Assembly: GCA_934167835.1 (NCBI GenBank) | Contig: CAKPLZ010000010.1 | Coordinates: 1 to 45,231 of the forward strand | DNA length: 45,231 nt | Reading direction: 5' to 3' | DNA from: an uncultured Clostridia bacterium | GTDB lineage: Bacteria; Bacillota; Clostridia; TANB77; CAG-508 | Part shown: positions 27,161-36,353 of the stretch, piece by piece | How the letters are laid out: every line of letters starts with the position of its first letter | How positions within the stretch are numbered: the stretch's first letter is position 1 | Translations under genes and position numbers: made by a program | The notes under the pieces: model-generated | What the model saw: only the letters and a program-made list of their open reading frames with translations | The model's database searches: none | What the model was told of the DNA's origin: nothing

Positions 27161-28105
27161 TTAAGAACTTCTTTTTACACGTTTTCTTCTATCTATTACA
27201 TAACAGCTTCCCTTGTATTGTTTTGCAATGTGTTTTACTTGGGCTCCAATTTCGCCTATTTCAAGAACATTTGTAAATTTATTGCTTTCTGCAAGAACAA
27301 CACCAATTGAAATTGATGTTAATGGGAAATGCTCCATTTTTCCTTTTCTATTTTGTATTTTTAGATATCCTTTTTGAATGTCTTCTTCAGTAAAGAAATA
27401 TTTAACTTCTTTATCAAATTCTTGTATGATGTTTTGACATATTTTTTCATATTCTTCATCTTTATTTAAAATTGCAACAAAATCATCTCCGCCTATATGG
27501 CCTACAAAAATATCGTTTTTGGCTATATTATTTACATTTTTTAATATAGTTCTTGCTGTAAATTTAATAATTTCGTCTCCTTTTAAAAATCCATATACAT
27601 CATTATATGCCTTAAAATTGTCTAAATCTAAGTAAAGTACTGTAAAATTCTCATTTCTTAGCATTCTTTTTTTAAGTTCTGTCTGTATTTGGACATTACC
27701 TGGAAGCCCTGTAAGTGGGCTTATTGTTCTATTTGTAACTAGTAGCCTAAAAATAGTTCTAATTCTATAATATAAATATTCAAATCCCATTGATTTTGGA
27801 ATGTAATATTCTACATATTTTTTTGCAAGTTCTAGTTTAAATTCTTTGCTCTCATTTGAGGAAAGTACTATTATTGGTGTACTATTATTGTCCTCATTTT
27901 CTCTGACAGTTTCACATAGTGAAATTGCGTCTATATCAACATTATCGTCATTTATTATTATTAGTTGTGGTAAATTTTTAAAAACTAATTTTATATCTTT
28001 GTCTAATATTCTTTTAAACTTTAAATTACAATCGTTAGAGAATTCACTTTCTAACTCTTTTGTTAATTCTTCATTTTTATCTATTACATATATTTCTTGA
28101 AACAT
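27161..28105 (-). CDS. receiver-like plus GGDEF domain protein
   Basis: 314 residues. An N-terminal receiver-like fold (residues 1-110: IYVIDKNEE, LIIINDDNVD, TPIIVLSS) lacks a clear pair of acidic residues at the first strand, so phosphorylation is uncertain. A short linker helix leads to a GGDEF domain (residues 130-300): LTGLPGN, VLYLDLDNFKAYND, and the signature GGDDF, an accepted active form, followed by SISIGVV. This suggests c-di-GMP synthesis. I see no RxxD inhibition site upstream of the motif. It is between a membrane protein and the amidase on the same strand and probably in one operon, hinting at a link with envelope control. Confidence 0.82.
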   Translation of the reverse strand: MFQEIYVIDKNEELTKELESEFSNDCNLKFKRILDKDIKLVFKNLPQLIIINDDNVDIDAISLCETVRENEDNNSTPIIVLSSNESKEFKLELAKKYVEYYIPKSMGFEYLYYRIRTIFRLLVTNRTISPLTGLPGNVQIQTELKKRMLRNENFTVLYLDLDNFKAYNDVYGFLKGDEIIKFTARTILKNVNNIAKNDIFVGHIGGDDFVAILNKDEEYEKICQNIIQEFDKEVKYFFTEEDIQKGYLKIQNRKGKMEHFPLTSISIGVVLAESNKFTNVLEIGEIGAQVKHIAKQYKGSCYVIDRRKRVKRSS

Positions 28106-28122
28106 TTTCCTCTCCCTTTATT

Positions 28123-29091
28123 TTAAGGTATATCTGCATGTCCTGTTCTGGTGTATTCTTTGTCCGGTTCTTCTAATGTGTACACTATTAATTCAACATC
28201 TAAACTTCCTGATGGTACTTCAACTGTTGATGTTAATTCTGTAACTTCTTTTCTGTATCCTGGATAGTTTTCGTCATATATTTCTTCTTGGTCGTTAATT
28301 CTTATTATTGCCTTTTTAAATCCTTTATCATGTTTTATACTGATTTTTAATATATTGTCGTTTTCTATTCTAATATTAAACTCTGGTTCAAATATTCCTA
28401 TTATTGTTGTTTCCTTTGTTTGAGTATTGTTTTCATTATCTGTTGCAACAATAGTTATTTTATTTGTTCCTCTTCTCGCATCTATACTTACTGTAAGTTC
28501 TTGCTGATTTTCTTCTGTACTTTTTACTACAACTTCGTCATGGTCTTCCCATTGATATGAAAGTTTTGCAATTCCTTTGCTGCTTTTTGCTACTATTCTC
28601 ATTTTTCCATCTTCATAGAACCATGATATTTCTGGCAAATTGTTTGGATTACTGTTTTCGTTAAATTCTTTTGTTTCTTCATTTATACTGCCATCTATTC
28701 CAACCGCTCTTATGTGTAAAATTTTATTGTCTTCTTGTGGAATTACTATTTGTGTAATAAATGGTGTTGTTGAACCATTCATATTTTTAACTATCACGTC
28801 TCCATCATTCCACCAATATGTTATTTTTTCTAATCCCTCATCGTAAGAAACTTCTAGAGTACAAATATTTTCTACTCTTTCTACACTAATACTTGGTTTA
28901 TTTAATCTATTTTTTGAAATATCATTTTGTTTATTTTTTTCTTTTATTATTACATATCCTTTTGTTCCTATAATAAACAAGCCAAAAATAGTAATCAAAC
29001 AGGAAAATATCACGATTATTTTCCTCATCTCTAATGGCTCGCTTGTTTTTTTTCGATTATGGTTAATTTTCGTAGATAAAATTTGATTCAT
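28123..29091 (-). CDS. unknown membrane-anchored protein with Ig-like repeats
   Basis: 322 residues. A basic N-terminus, one membrane helix (KIIVIFSCLITIFGLFIIGT, about residues 24-43), then an extracellular part of about three beta-rich repeats sharing a pattern (LEVSYDEGLEKITYWWND; MRIVAKSSKGIAKLSYQWED; LKISIKHDKGFKKAIIRIND), each near 80 residues. This resembles bacterial Ig-like or filament-type domains; the function is unknown. First gene of the unit with the GGDEF and amidase genes. ATG at 29091 with an extended -10 TGATATAAT upstream (near 29128). Confidence 0.7.
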   Translation of the reverse strand: MNQILSTKINHNRKKTSEPLEMRKIIVIFSCLITIFGLFIIGTKGYVIIKEKNKQNDISKNRLNKPSISVERVENICTLEVSYDEGLEKITYWWNDGDVIVKNMNGSTTPFITQIVIPQEDNKILHIRAVGIDGSINEETKEFNENSNPNNLPEISWFYEDGKMRIVAKSSKGIAKLSYQWEDHDEVVVKSTEENQQELTVSIDARRGTNKITIVATDNENNTQTKETTIIGIFEPEFNIRIENDNILKISIKHDKGFKKAIIRINDQEEIYDENYPGYRKEVTELTSTVEVPSGSLDVELIVYTLEEPDKEYTRTGHADIP

Positions 29092-29239
29092 ATCTTTTCT
29101 TCCTTCTTAAAAATATAATAAAATTATATCACAAAAAAAATATATTTGTAAATATATTTTCTGATATATTCACATATTTATAATTTAATTTCATATATTG
29201 AATTATACCCAAAAATTTCTTTGAAAGGATTGATTTTTA

Positions 29240-29393
29240 ATGAATAATAATATGGATATTTCTAAACTATTAGATGCTCTATCAAAAATGGATAAAAAAG
29301 AGCTGGAAGCTCGGTATTGCTAAGGCCAACCAAATCTTGGGCAGTAAAAATAAAAATGAAATTCTTAATGAATTAGGTAAAAAAAATAAATAA
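29240..29393 (+). CDS. unknown 50-residue protein, requires +1 shift at CGG
   Basis: ATG at 29240 with AAAGGA 10 bases upstream. The zero frame stops three codons after MDKKELEA; CGG follows GCT. Skipping C gives EAGIAKANQILGSKNKNE and the frame then runs to a TAA at 29391, just where the ribosome binding site AAGGAG of the next gene begins, as expected for an operon. The product is small, charged and helical; family not recognised. Too short for most gene callers. Confidence 0.72.
29312..29314 (+). other. CGG +1 frameshift site in the 50-residue gene
   Basis: Context GCT-C-GGT-ATT; Gly25. Confidence 0.75.
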
Positions 29394-29405
29394 GGAGTTT
29401 ATATT

Positions 29406-29810
29406 GTGAGTGATGATTTATCTAGTATTTTTGAGAAATTAAATATTAATAAAGATTCTATATCTCCTGAAATGGTAGATAATATAAAAAATTTATTTAA
29501 TAGTTCATCTGATAATACAAGCTCTGATTCTTCTAGCTCACCATCTAGTCAAAACGATTTTGATATTGAAACATTGTTAAAATTGAAATCTGTTATGGAA
29601 AAAATGAATTCTAGAAAAAATGACTCTCACTCTAAATTATTACAAGATTTAAAACCATATTTGAGTCCAGCTAAGCAAAATAAAATTGACCAATGTATTA
29701 AAATAAGTAAATTATTGAATATACTTCCACTTATAGGCGGAGAGGTTCCTCCCCGCTTATATGATGAAAACCAAGCTCTATTATTATCACTTGTTTTTCT
29801 TTTATTCTAA
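29406..29810 (+). CDS. unknown small protein, Ser-rich middle
   Basis: 134 residues, GTG start at 29406 behind AAGGAG. N-terminal helical segment (SIFEKLNINKDSISPEM), a Ser/Asn/Asp stretch (about residues 34-50), a helical middle (ETLLKLKSVMEKMNSRK, LLQDLKPYLSPAKQNKID), then a hydrophobic end. Family not recognised. It follows the 50-residue gene, is convergent with minC and overlaps it by 9 bases. A GC-rich hairpin sits in its 3' end (29733-29760), so the tail may be recent. Confidence 0.65.
   Translation: MSDDLSSIFEKLNINKDSISPEMVDNIKNLFNSSSDNTSSDSSSSPSSQNDFDIETLLKLKSVMEKMNSRKNDSHSKLLQDLKPYLSPAKQNKIDQCIKISKLLNILPLIGGEVPPRLYDENQALLLSLVFLLF
29733..29760. other. GC-rich imperfect palindrome in a coding 3' end
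   Basis: Thirteen-base arms (ATAGGCGGAGAGG and CCTCCCCGCTTAT) with one mismatch, one G-T pair and a 2-base centre, much more GC-rich than its surroundings. Confidence 0.6.
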
Positions 29811-30410
29811 AACGAGTTCATCATTTTTTATGTTTGCAAATTGTTTAGTTTCTTCTATATCTTCTTTTTCAATTTCTTTTAAAATATTTGCAATTCTAAG
29901 TTGTGGGCTTTCAATTCTTCTACTTGCAATTATTGCTTTTTTGTTTCCTTTTGCTCCCGCATGTGCCAAACCTCTTAATGTTCCTAAAACCACAATATTG
30001 TCTCCTGCAATTATTTCAGAACCACTGTTTACATCACCTAGAATAACAATACTTCCTTCTGATTCAATTCTTTGGCCTGATCTTACTGCTCCTTTGTAAA
30101 AATATGCCTCTGAATTTTCTACATTTTGCTCATAAGCTTTTTTTATTCCAGATAAACCTAGTTCGTTTTTTTCTTCGCACATTATATCAACATTTATTCT
30201 ATCTTTTATGAATTTTTTTATTTCCTCTAGTTCTTTTTCTTTAAAAATTTTACCTGTAAGTTTGATTGGATTTTTTGCTTCATTGTATAATTTTTTTATT
30301 ACTGGCATTTTTTTATCAATTAATTCTAATATCTTTTCAAAGCTTGCATCCTCATTTACCTTAAGCAATATTTCATCTTTTTTTACACTAATTAATAATA
30401 CACTTTTCAA
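29802..30410 (-). CDS. minC: septum site-determining protein MinC
   Basis: An inhibitor of FtsZ assembly that keeps division away from the poles. 202 residues: N-terminal MinC domain (about 1-95), then the beta-helical C-terminal domain with the signatures YKGAVRSGQRIESEGSIVIL, GDVNSGSEIIAGDNIVVLGT, LRGLAHAGAKGN and QLRIAN. TTG start at 30410 behind AGGAAG. It follows mrdA on the same strand with 15 bases between, in an mreD-mrdA-minC unit; minD and minE are not in the window. Confidence 0.9.
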   Translation of the reverse strand: MKSVLLISVKKDEILLKVNEDASFEKILELIDKKMPVIKKLYNEAKNPIKLTGKIFKEKELEEIKKFIKDRINVDIMCEEKNELGLSGIKKAYEQNVENSEAYFYKGAVRSGQRIESEGSIVILGDVNSGSEIIAGDNIVVLGTLRGLAHAGAKGNKKAIIASRRIESPQLRIANILKEIEKEDIEETKQFANIKNDELVLE

Positions 30411-30425
30411 TTAAAACACTTCCTA

Positions 30426-32504
30426 TCAATTATTTTCTATTATATATGGTTTAACTGTTTTATTTTCTTCAATATTTTCATTTAAACCAAAATATGCTTC
30501 CATTATTTCTTTTGTAACTTCTGCTGAATAATAACCATGCGAACCATTTTCAACAAAAACAACTACTACAATTTCTGGATTTTCATAAGGTGCAAATCCC
30601 ACAAACCATGCATTTGTCTTGTTTCCGGCCTCTGCCGAACCTGTTTTTCCGCCTATTTGGATATCAAAATTTTTAAAAATTGAATATGCTGTTCCTCCTT
30701 GTTCAGTAACTAACTGCATTCCTTCCAAAACAGCTTTTAAGTTATTTTGATTTATTGCTAAGTCTTCTTTTGTTTCTTTCTTAATTCCTAATTTATTGTT
30801 TATATATTCTTTTACTTCTTCTATATTTTCTTCTTCCCCATTATTATTAATTACTTTTTTTAGTATTGTTACATCTACCTGTTTGCCGCCATTTGTCAGC
30901 ATTGCAATATATCTTGCCATTTGCAATGGCGTAAAGTTGTTTTCTGCTTGTCCAATTACTGCTGATAATGTATTACCATAGTACCAAGTTTGGCCTAATT
31001 TATCATAAAGTGTTTTTCCTGCAAGAGTTCCTGCTGTTTCTCCAGGTAATTCAATGTTTGTTTTTTTACCAAGTCCAAAATAGCTTGCATATTGTTCTAG
31101 TGTTGTAATTCCAATTCGTGTTCCAACTTCATAGAAAAAACAGTTGCATGATTTTTGTATTGCTTGAGAAACATTTAAATTTCCATGTCCTCTACCATAG
31201 CTTGTATAATACCAACATTTTGGATGATATCCTCCTGAATAAATTCCTGTACACATAATTAGCTCAGTTGTTGTTATTTTTCCTGTTTCTAGTCCTGCGA
31301 TTGCTGGCACCATTTTGAAAATTGAACCTGGAGCATAGGCACTTTGTATTGTTCTATTGATTAATGCACTTTTACCTTCTGCTGTATATTCATCCCATTT
31401 TTCTTTACTAATTCCTTGAGTAAATAATTGTGGTTCAAAGTCTGGATAACTTACTAGTGCAATTACTTCACCTGTTTTTACATTTAATACAACTGCTGCT
31501 CCCGTGTTTACTTCTCTTTTTTCACTAAAACCTCCTTCGTTAATTTTCTTTATATTATTTCTTAATGATAGTTCTGCAGCTTGTTGAACTTTTGCATCTA
31601 TTGTAAGCATAACATCACTTCCCGCAACTGCTTCTTGTGTGATATATTCTCCTGTTGTTGTTCCATCAATTGACATGTCTGTTTGTTTCAGTCCATCAGT
31701 TCCTTTTAAGTATTTTTCGCAAACATATTCAATTCCTGTTTTGCCAATATAATCATCTAATTCATATCCGCTATTATTTTTATATTCATCATTGTTAATT
31801 TTGCCAACATAGCCTATTGTGTGTGATGCTAAGCTTGCATAATTATATTTTCGAATTGGTCTATATTCAATGTCTATTCCCGGGAAATTATTGTTCATTT
31901 CCTCAAATTGGGCCACACTTGCCTCGCTTATATCGTTTGATATTTCATATCCTCTCATACTCGTGTAACCCTTTTTTTCTATTCCATATCTAATTGCGAT
32001 TATTTTTCTTGAATCCTCAACTGAGAAATTTTCTAATTCATATTTTTTTATAAAAAAATTCAATGCCTCCTCGGCCGTTGCTCCTTCTTGAATTTTATTA
32101 GTTTTTAGCCAATTATCTATTGTTTCCTGTTTTTCGTATTTGAATTTTGTTGGATTTATTTCTATTGGGAATTCATCAATATAACTATCTCCATTTTTTT
32201 CTAACACATTAATTGTATTTAAGCAGGTAATATTTAGGTTGTTTTTATCAATTTTACTTTTATAAATTTTAATAGAGTATCGTATTTTATTTCCAGCTAA
32301 AACTATTCCATTACAATCTAAAACATTTCCTCTTGCTGCTTTTATTGTGCTCTCTCTGGTAAGCCTTGCATTTGCTTTTTCGAGGTATTCTTCACCATGC
32401 ACAATTTGGAGATTAAATAGCTGAATTATCAAGACAATTCCTATTAAGTAAATTAAAATTGACAGGATATTATATCTAACATTTTTCTTATTTAAACTTG
32501 CCAA
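30426..32504 (-). CDS. mrdA: penicillin-binding protein 2 (elongasome transpeptidase)
   Basis: 692 residues. One N-terminal membrane helix (ILSILIYLIGIVLIIQLFNL), a dimerisation region, and a transpeptidase domain with the three active-site motifs: SxxK in APGSIFKM (about residue 397), SxN in SCNCFF (about residue 457), and KTG in IGGKTGSAEAG (about residue 630). It cross-links peptidoglycan during side-wall growth. TTG start at 32504 with AGGAGG 6 bases upstream. Its position after mreD and before minC fits the rod-shape cluster. No in-frame CGG, although CGG straddles codons nine or so times. Confidence 0.93.
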   Translation of the reverse strand: MASLNKKNVRYNILSILIYLIGIVLIIQLFNLQIVHGEEYLEKANARLTRESTIKAARGNVLDCNGIVLAGNKIRYSIKIYKSKIDKNNLNITCLNTINVLEKNGDSYIDEFPIEINPTKFKYEKQETIDNWLKTNKIQEGATAEEALNFFIKKYELENFSVEDSRKIIAIRYGIEKKGYTSMRGYEISNDISEASVAQFEEMNNNFPGIDIEYRPIRKYNYASLASHTIGYVGKINNDEYKNNSGYELDDYIGKTGIEYVCEKYLKGTDGLKQTDMSIDGTTTGEYITQEAVAGSDVMLTIDAKVQQAAELSLRNNIKKINEGGFSEKREVNTGAAVVLNVKTGEVIALVSYPDFEPQLFTQGISKEKWDEYTAEGKSALINRTIQSAYAPGSIFKMVPAIAGLETGKITTTELIMCTGIYSGGYHPKCWYYTSYGRGHGNLNVSQAIQKSCNCFFYEVGTRIGITTLEQYASYFGLGKKTNIELPGETAGTLAGKTLYDKLGQTWYYGNTLSAVIGQAENNFTPLQMARYIAMLTNGGKQVDVTILKKVINNNGEEENIEEVKEYINNKLGIKKETKEDLAINQNNLKAVLEGMQLVTEQGGTAYSIFKNFDIQIGGKTGSAEAGNKTNAWFVGFAPYENPEIVVVVFVENGSHGYYSAEVTKEIMEAYFGLNENIEENKTVKPYIIENN

Positions 32505-32514
32505 CTTTTTCCTC

Positions 32515-33048
32515 CTAATAATATCTCATTAAAGACTTTTTTTCATTAAATATTTCTTCTATCTTGTTTCCCCAATTTTGAATTAAAGGATATAATATTA
32601 TTACCATTGCTGAATTAAATAAACTTTCTATACAAACAATTTTCATAAAACTAGAAAAGTCTTGCCTTGCACCAATTAGTATTATTTGCAATGTATATGA
32701 AATTATTTCGCTAAGTATTGTTGTTACAATTGTCATTATCATAAATGTAATACGACTTTCCTTTGAAAAGCTCTTATCTATAGCACCACCAATAATTCCA
32801 GTTATTCCTAATGAAATTGCATTAAACCCAATTCTTTTCCCAACAAAAAAATCTAACAATAAACCAAAAATTACTCCAAATGCAAATCCAAACTTTCTCC
32901 CTAAAAAAAGACCAATAACCAATACATATATTATAAATAAGTTTGGCTTAATTCCTGCTATATTATACCAGCTGAAAAAATTAGACTGTAGGAAAAATAG
33001 TAATAAAAATATAACAAAAAACATAATCACAATAAAAGTTTTCTTCAT
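32515..33048 (-). CDS. mreD: rod shape-determining protein MreD
   Basis: 177 residues with about five membrane helices and the family-like SFLF-type start and GFxFG segment (LGRKFGFAFGVIFGLLLDFF). It acts in the elongasome, linking cytoplasmic MreB to wall synthesis. ATG at 33048, 5 bases after AAAGGAGA; an in-frame ATG at 33069 overlaps a weaker site. mreB and mreC are not upstream here, so the cluster is partial. Confidence 0.82.
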   Translation of the reverse strand: MKKTFIVIMFFVIFLLLFFLQSNFFSWYNIAGIKPNLFIIYVLVIGLFLGRKFGFAFGVIFGLLLDFFVGKRIGFNAISLGITGIIGGAIDKSFSKESRITFMIMTIVTTILSEIISYTLQIILIGARQDFSSFMKIVCIESLFNSAMVIILYPLIQNWGNKIEEIFNEKKSLMRYY

Positions 33049-33115
33049 TTTGTCTCCTTTTTTCTTCAAACATTATACCAGCATTTCCAGTTTTTTTCAA
33101 GGCTTTAAGCATATC

Positions 33116-33197
33116 GCAATAACATTATTGCAAAAATTGTGGATTTTTGTAATATTTTTGTAATATTTGTAATATAAATTTAATATAATTGTAATAT
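33116..33197. promoter_or_regulatory. intergenic repeats between mreD and the HExxH gene
   Basis: A palindrome GCAATAACATTATTGC at 33116-33131 and four copies of GTAATAT (33149, 33160, 33169, 33191) lie in the divergent promoter space. A -10 TATAAT for the plus-strand gene lies at 33218-33223. They could be regulator sites. Confidence 0.45.
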
Positions 33198-33259
33198 TTT
33201 TTCTTTTGTTTTTGTTGTATAATTATTGTGTACTAATGAATTTTGTAAAGGAGTTACCA

Positions 33260-34372
33260 ATGAACATTGAGTATCTGTTAAAAAAGGAAGGTATTAATAA
33301 TATAAAAGCTTTATCACCAAATCAGATTAAAACATTGTCAAAAGATATTGCAATTAAACTTTGTCTTGCTTTTCCTGAGCATGACTTAGATAGACAAGCT
33401 TTGTATAATTCTTTTTGCAGTTTAAATATGTTTTTTGCTAGTATGCCAAATGATAGTGGTGCAAAGTATATAATGGGTTCTCATTGTATTTATTTCAATG
33501 ACGCTCTTGATTTTGCTGCACTTCCAAATGTTGCAATGCATGAGTGTATTCATTTTTTGCAAGAAGGCAGATTGACTTCTTCAAATGATTTTTTAGGGTT
33601 ATCTTCTTTCGCCTCAGGTCTTGCATTAAACGAAGCTTCTGTACAACTTATGGCTTCTGAAGCTAATATGTGTAATGTTGTGGAAGAAAAGTATTTTGAT
33701 ATAACTTTAAGAACTATTAGCCCAGATTATTATCCTTTGGAATGTACTCTTGTAAATGAAATCGCATATTTTACTGGTACATATCCACTTTATCATAGTA
33801 CTTTAAATAATAATGATTTATTTAAAAATACTTTTATAACTCAATTTAATAAAAGAATTTATAATAGAATTGCTAGACAATTAGATAGATTATTGCATTT
33901 GGAAGAAGAATTAAATTATTACTCTTGTGAATTGCAAAAAGAACAAAAAGCAGGAAATATTCGTGAATTAAACCTTATGATTCTAACCCAAAGAAAAGCA
34001 ATTAAAAAATTATTTTTCAATATTCAAAATTTTATTATTAGAAATTGCTTTGCTTGTGAATTTAACAAAATAAGCACAATGGATGATTTAAAAGATTTTA
34101 AAACTAAACTATATGGATTTAAAAATATTATAGGAATTACCAATGGCTATACTTTTTACAATGATTTTTATTGCGATTTTATGAATGCTCTTGAAAACAA
34201 AAAAGAAGAGATTCTAAAATATGGCGAAATAAGCCTATTTAAGCAAGAATGCACTGCTCTTACAGTAGTTGGACAAACTAAAGAATCTTTCCAATTTGCT
34301 AGAACATTTATTAGAAAATTGAAAAAATTATTTAGACTAAATCGTGGAACCGAATTAAACTATAAAAAATAG
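33260..34372 (+). CDS. putative zinc metalloprotein (HExxH), function unknown
   Basis: 370 residues, no signal peptide. The segment NVAMHECIHFLQEG (about residues 93-106) holds HECIH, matching the HExxH zinc-binding motif, and LNEASVQLMASE about 35 residues later could give a third ligand (gluzincin-like pattern). The C-terminal half is helical and charged (HLEEELNYYSCELQKEQK). Family not recognised; a peptidase role is only inferred. ATG at 33260, 6 bases after AAAGGAG. Followed by a strong terminator; monocistronic. Confidence 0.7.
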   Translation: MNIEYLLKKEGINNIKALSPNQIKTLSKDIAIKLCLAFPEHDLDRQALYNSFCSLNMFFASMPNDSGAKYIMGSHCIYFNDALDFAALPNVAMHECIHFLQEGRLTSSNDFLGLSSFASGLALNEASVQLMASEANMCNVVEEKYFDITLRTISPDYYPLECTLVNEIAYFTGTYPLYHSTLNNNDLFKNTFITQFNKRIYNRIARQLDRLLHLEEELNYYSCELQKEQKAGNIRELNLMILTQRKAIKKLFFNIQNFIIRNCFACEFNKISTMDDLKDFKTKLYGFKNIIGITNGYTFYNDFYCDFMNALENKKEEILKYGEISLFKQECTALTVVGQTKESFQFARTFIRKLKKLFRLNRGTELNYKK

Positions 34373-34403
34373 ACACTAGTTATAAACTCAAGTGTCTATT
34401 TTT
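34365..34403 (+). terminator. terminator of the HExxH gene
   Basis: A 13-bp stem AAAAATAGACACT/AGTGTCTATTTTT with a 13-base loop followed by T. Confidence 0.85.
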
Positions 34404-34418
34404 TATTTTAAATCTAAT

Positions 34419-35180
34419 CTACAATTTCGTTATCACTAAATCCACTTCGCTCGTATAATTGCTATTTCCATAACTATATATAATATATAAAATGTTTTCC
34501 TTTATATAAAACTCAGAAACATTGTCTATCAAATACATTTTATCCTCAGGATTTCTTCTATACAAATTATAATCTTTTCCAGTAATTTCAACTATACTCT
34601 CTTCTCTCTTAATCTCAGAAGCAATTTTTTCATTTATCAAAGTTTGTATTTCATTTTTCTTATCATTTGAAACAACATCACTTATTGTAATTTCTTTATC
34701 ATTTAAAATATCATAATTATATGTTTTAATAATTGTTCTTTGAGGAGTATTTCCCTCTTTTAATACAAATTTCACAGCCATTGAAAAGATATTATTACTA
34801 ACAAATGAAGAATAGCTCATTTTAATAACAGTATACTTCTCGCTTCCATTAACTGTTTTTACAATTTTATCACAAAAAATATCATTAATTTCTTTATTTA
34901 TCTTAGCATCAATCTCATCAGAAATATGCACAAAAGGAATATCTGCATTAATCAAATACGCCCCAGATTTCTCTTCTTCAATATGGTACATATCACTAAC
35001 CCACGCATTATCCTGATTCAAAAATCCCTGCTCAAACTGAATCTTAAGCTCATCAACATCAATAGGAATCTCCCCCACATCCCCTGTGCTTACTTTCCTA
35101 TTCTTAACCAATATCCAAGTCAACACCAAAGCCGCCACCAAAGCAAAAATAACTACCACAATAACTGTTTTATTTCTCAT
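34419..35180 (-). CDS. unknown membrane-anchored protein, RsiV-like extracellular domain possible
   Basis: 253 residues. One N-terminal membrane helix (VIVVVIFALVAALVLTWIL), then a soluble extracellular domain with IPFVHISDEIDAKINKEINDIF and KYTVIKMSYSSFVSNNIFSMAV, patterns seen in RsiV/DUF3298-type proteins; I am not sure of the match. I start at ATG 35180; the GTG at 35192 has no ribosome binding site. Own promoter (35226-35198). Confidence 0.65.
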   Translation of the reverse strand: MRNKTVIVVVIFALVAALVLTWILVKNRKVSTGDVGEIPIDVDELKIQFEQGFLNQDNAWVSDMYHIEEEKSGAYLINADIPFVHISDEIDAKINKEINDIFCDKIVKTVNGSEKYTVIKMSYSSFVSNNIFSMAVKFVLKEGNTPQRTIIKTYNYDILNDKEITISDVVSNDKKNEIQTLINEKIASEIKREESIVEITGKDYNLYRRNPEDKMYLIDNVSEFYIKENILYIIYSYGNSNYTSEVDLVITKL

Positions 35181-35197
35181 ACACTTCACCACAAAAT

Positions 35198-35226
35198 ATT
35201 ATACCATTTAAAACACAAATGGTCAA
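35198..35226 (-). promoter_or_regulatory. promoter of the membrane-anchored gene
   Basis: TTGACC (35226-35221), 17-base spacer, TATAAT (35203-35198) with an extended TGG. Confidence 0.75.
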
Positions 35227-35280
35227 CAAAAAGACGCCTACTGCCAAATCCATTTTATCCAATTTGCCCTTTCTTATGAA

Positions 35281-35309
35281 TTACTTTCATCCCCCAATCA
35301 TACTATTTA
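35281..35309 (+). promoter_or_regulatory. possible promoter of the YkvI-like gene
   Basis: TTACTT (35281-35286), 17-base spacer, TATTTA (35304-35309); the start codon would be only a few bases from the transcript's 5' end. Confidence 0.35.
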
Positions 35310-35323
35310 TTATGGTGATTAAT

Positions 35324-36339
35324 ATGCTAAAGTCTATTTTGGTTATAGTTGGTACAATTATTGGTGCTGGGTTTGCTTCTGGGAAGGAGATTTATTGTTT
35401 TTTTAATTGCTACCAGTGGTATGGATTTGTTGGGTTATTTGTGGCTGTAGGAATCATTGGGGTTGTTATTGCTCGGGGCTTTTAAGATTATTGTTAGAAA
35501 AGATATTTCTTCTTATCCTGATTTTATTAGTGCAACTATGACACGTTCTCGTTTTATGAATAATGTTATATGCAATATTGTAGATATCTTTTTACTAATA
35601 TCTTTTATAGTAATGGTAGCAGGTTTTTCAGCATATTTTTCTCAAGAATTTAATTTGCATTACATCTTTGGTGCAATTTTAATATCTGTACTTGCATTTA
35701 TTACATTTATGAAAAATATTAATGGAATAGTAAAAATTAATACCTTTTTCATTCCATTTTTAATAGTAATCATTATAATTCTTGGATTTAAAAACTTAAA
35801 ATGCTTTGAGGTATTTCCATCTACTGAACCTAGTTTTTCATTTAATTGGATTATAAGTGCTGTTTTATATTCATGCTATAATTTAATAATTTGCCTGCCT
35901 ATTTTAATCAGTTTAAAACCTTTTATTAAAAACACTAAACAGGCAAATATTGTAGCTTTTTTAGTATCTCTATTTTTGCTTATTTTAGCATTAATAATTT
36001 TCTTCATTATGAACTATTATTACGAAGAGGTAAAATATATTGAACTTCCCACCGTATATATCTCTTCTGCATCAGGACCAATATTAAAATATTTAACAGG
36101 TTTTGCAATAATAGGAGCAATATTTACTACTGCAATTTCTAGCGGCTACGGATTTTTAAACAATTTAAAAATAAATAATAAAAAAACATATATTTTAATA
36201 AACTTTTTACTATGCACTATTTCCATTTTTCTAAGTAATATTGGCTTTTCAACTCTACTTAATATCTTATATCCAATCTTAGGTGTTTTACGGTTTAATA
36301 CAAATTATTTTTATATTATTTTTTTCAAAAACACCTTGA
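35324..36339 (+). CDS. YkvI-like membrane transporter, requires two +1 shifts at CGG
   Basis: A member of the YkvI group of amino-acid/cation symporter-like proteins, with the N-terminal LVIVGTIIGAGFASGKEI typical of it. Read with two shifts it has 337 residues (B. subtilis YkvI is of similar size) and about ten membrane helices. Site 1 (codon 51): GVVIA-CGG; the zero frame stops two codons later, while skipping C gives IAGAFKIIVRKDISS. Site 2 (codon 323): ILGVL-CGG; the straight reading gives an unlikely RFNTNYFYIIFF end, while skipping C gives the hydrophobic YPILGVLGLIQIIFILFF and stops at TGA 36337, at a hairpin. Start ATG 35324 or 35312 (both in frame); no strong ribosome binding site. 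Confidence 0.87.
35474..35476 (+). other. CGG +1 frameshift site 1 in the YkvI-like gene
   Basis: Context GCT-C-GGG-GCT; the only site followed by a GGG glycine codon. Confidence 0.86.
36291..36293 (+). other. CGG +1 frameshift site 2 in the YkvI-like gene
   Basis: Context TTA-C-GGT-TTA, in frame only after site 1 has shifted; gives the GLIQII end of the last membrane helix. Confidence 0.78.
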
Positions 36340-36353
36340 AAAAAATGTGTTTT
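36328..36353 (+). terminator. weak hairpin at the end of the YkvI-like gene
   Basis: AAAACAC/GTGTTTT with a 12-base loop; the shifted-frame TGA stop lies in its loop. Confidence 0.4.

Noticed and set aside
33149..33197. CRISPR-like array
   Set aside because: The repeat is only 7 bases with irregular short spacing.
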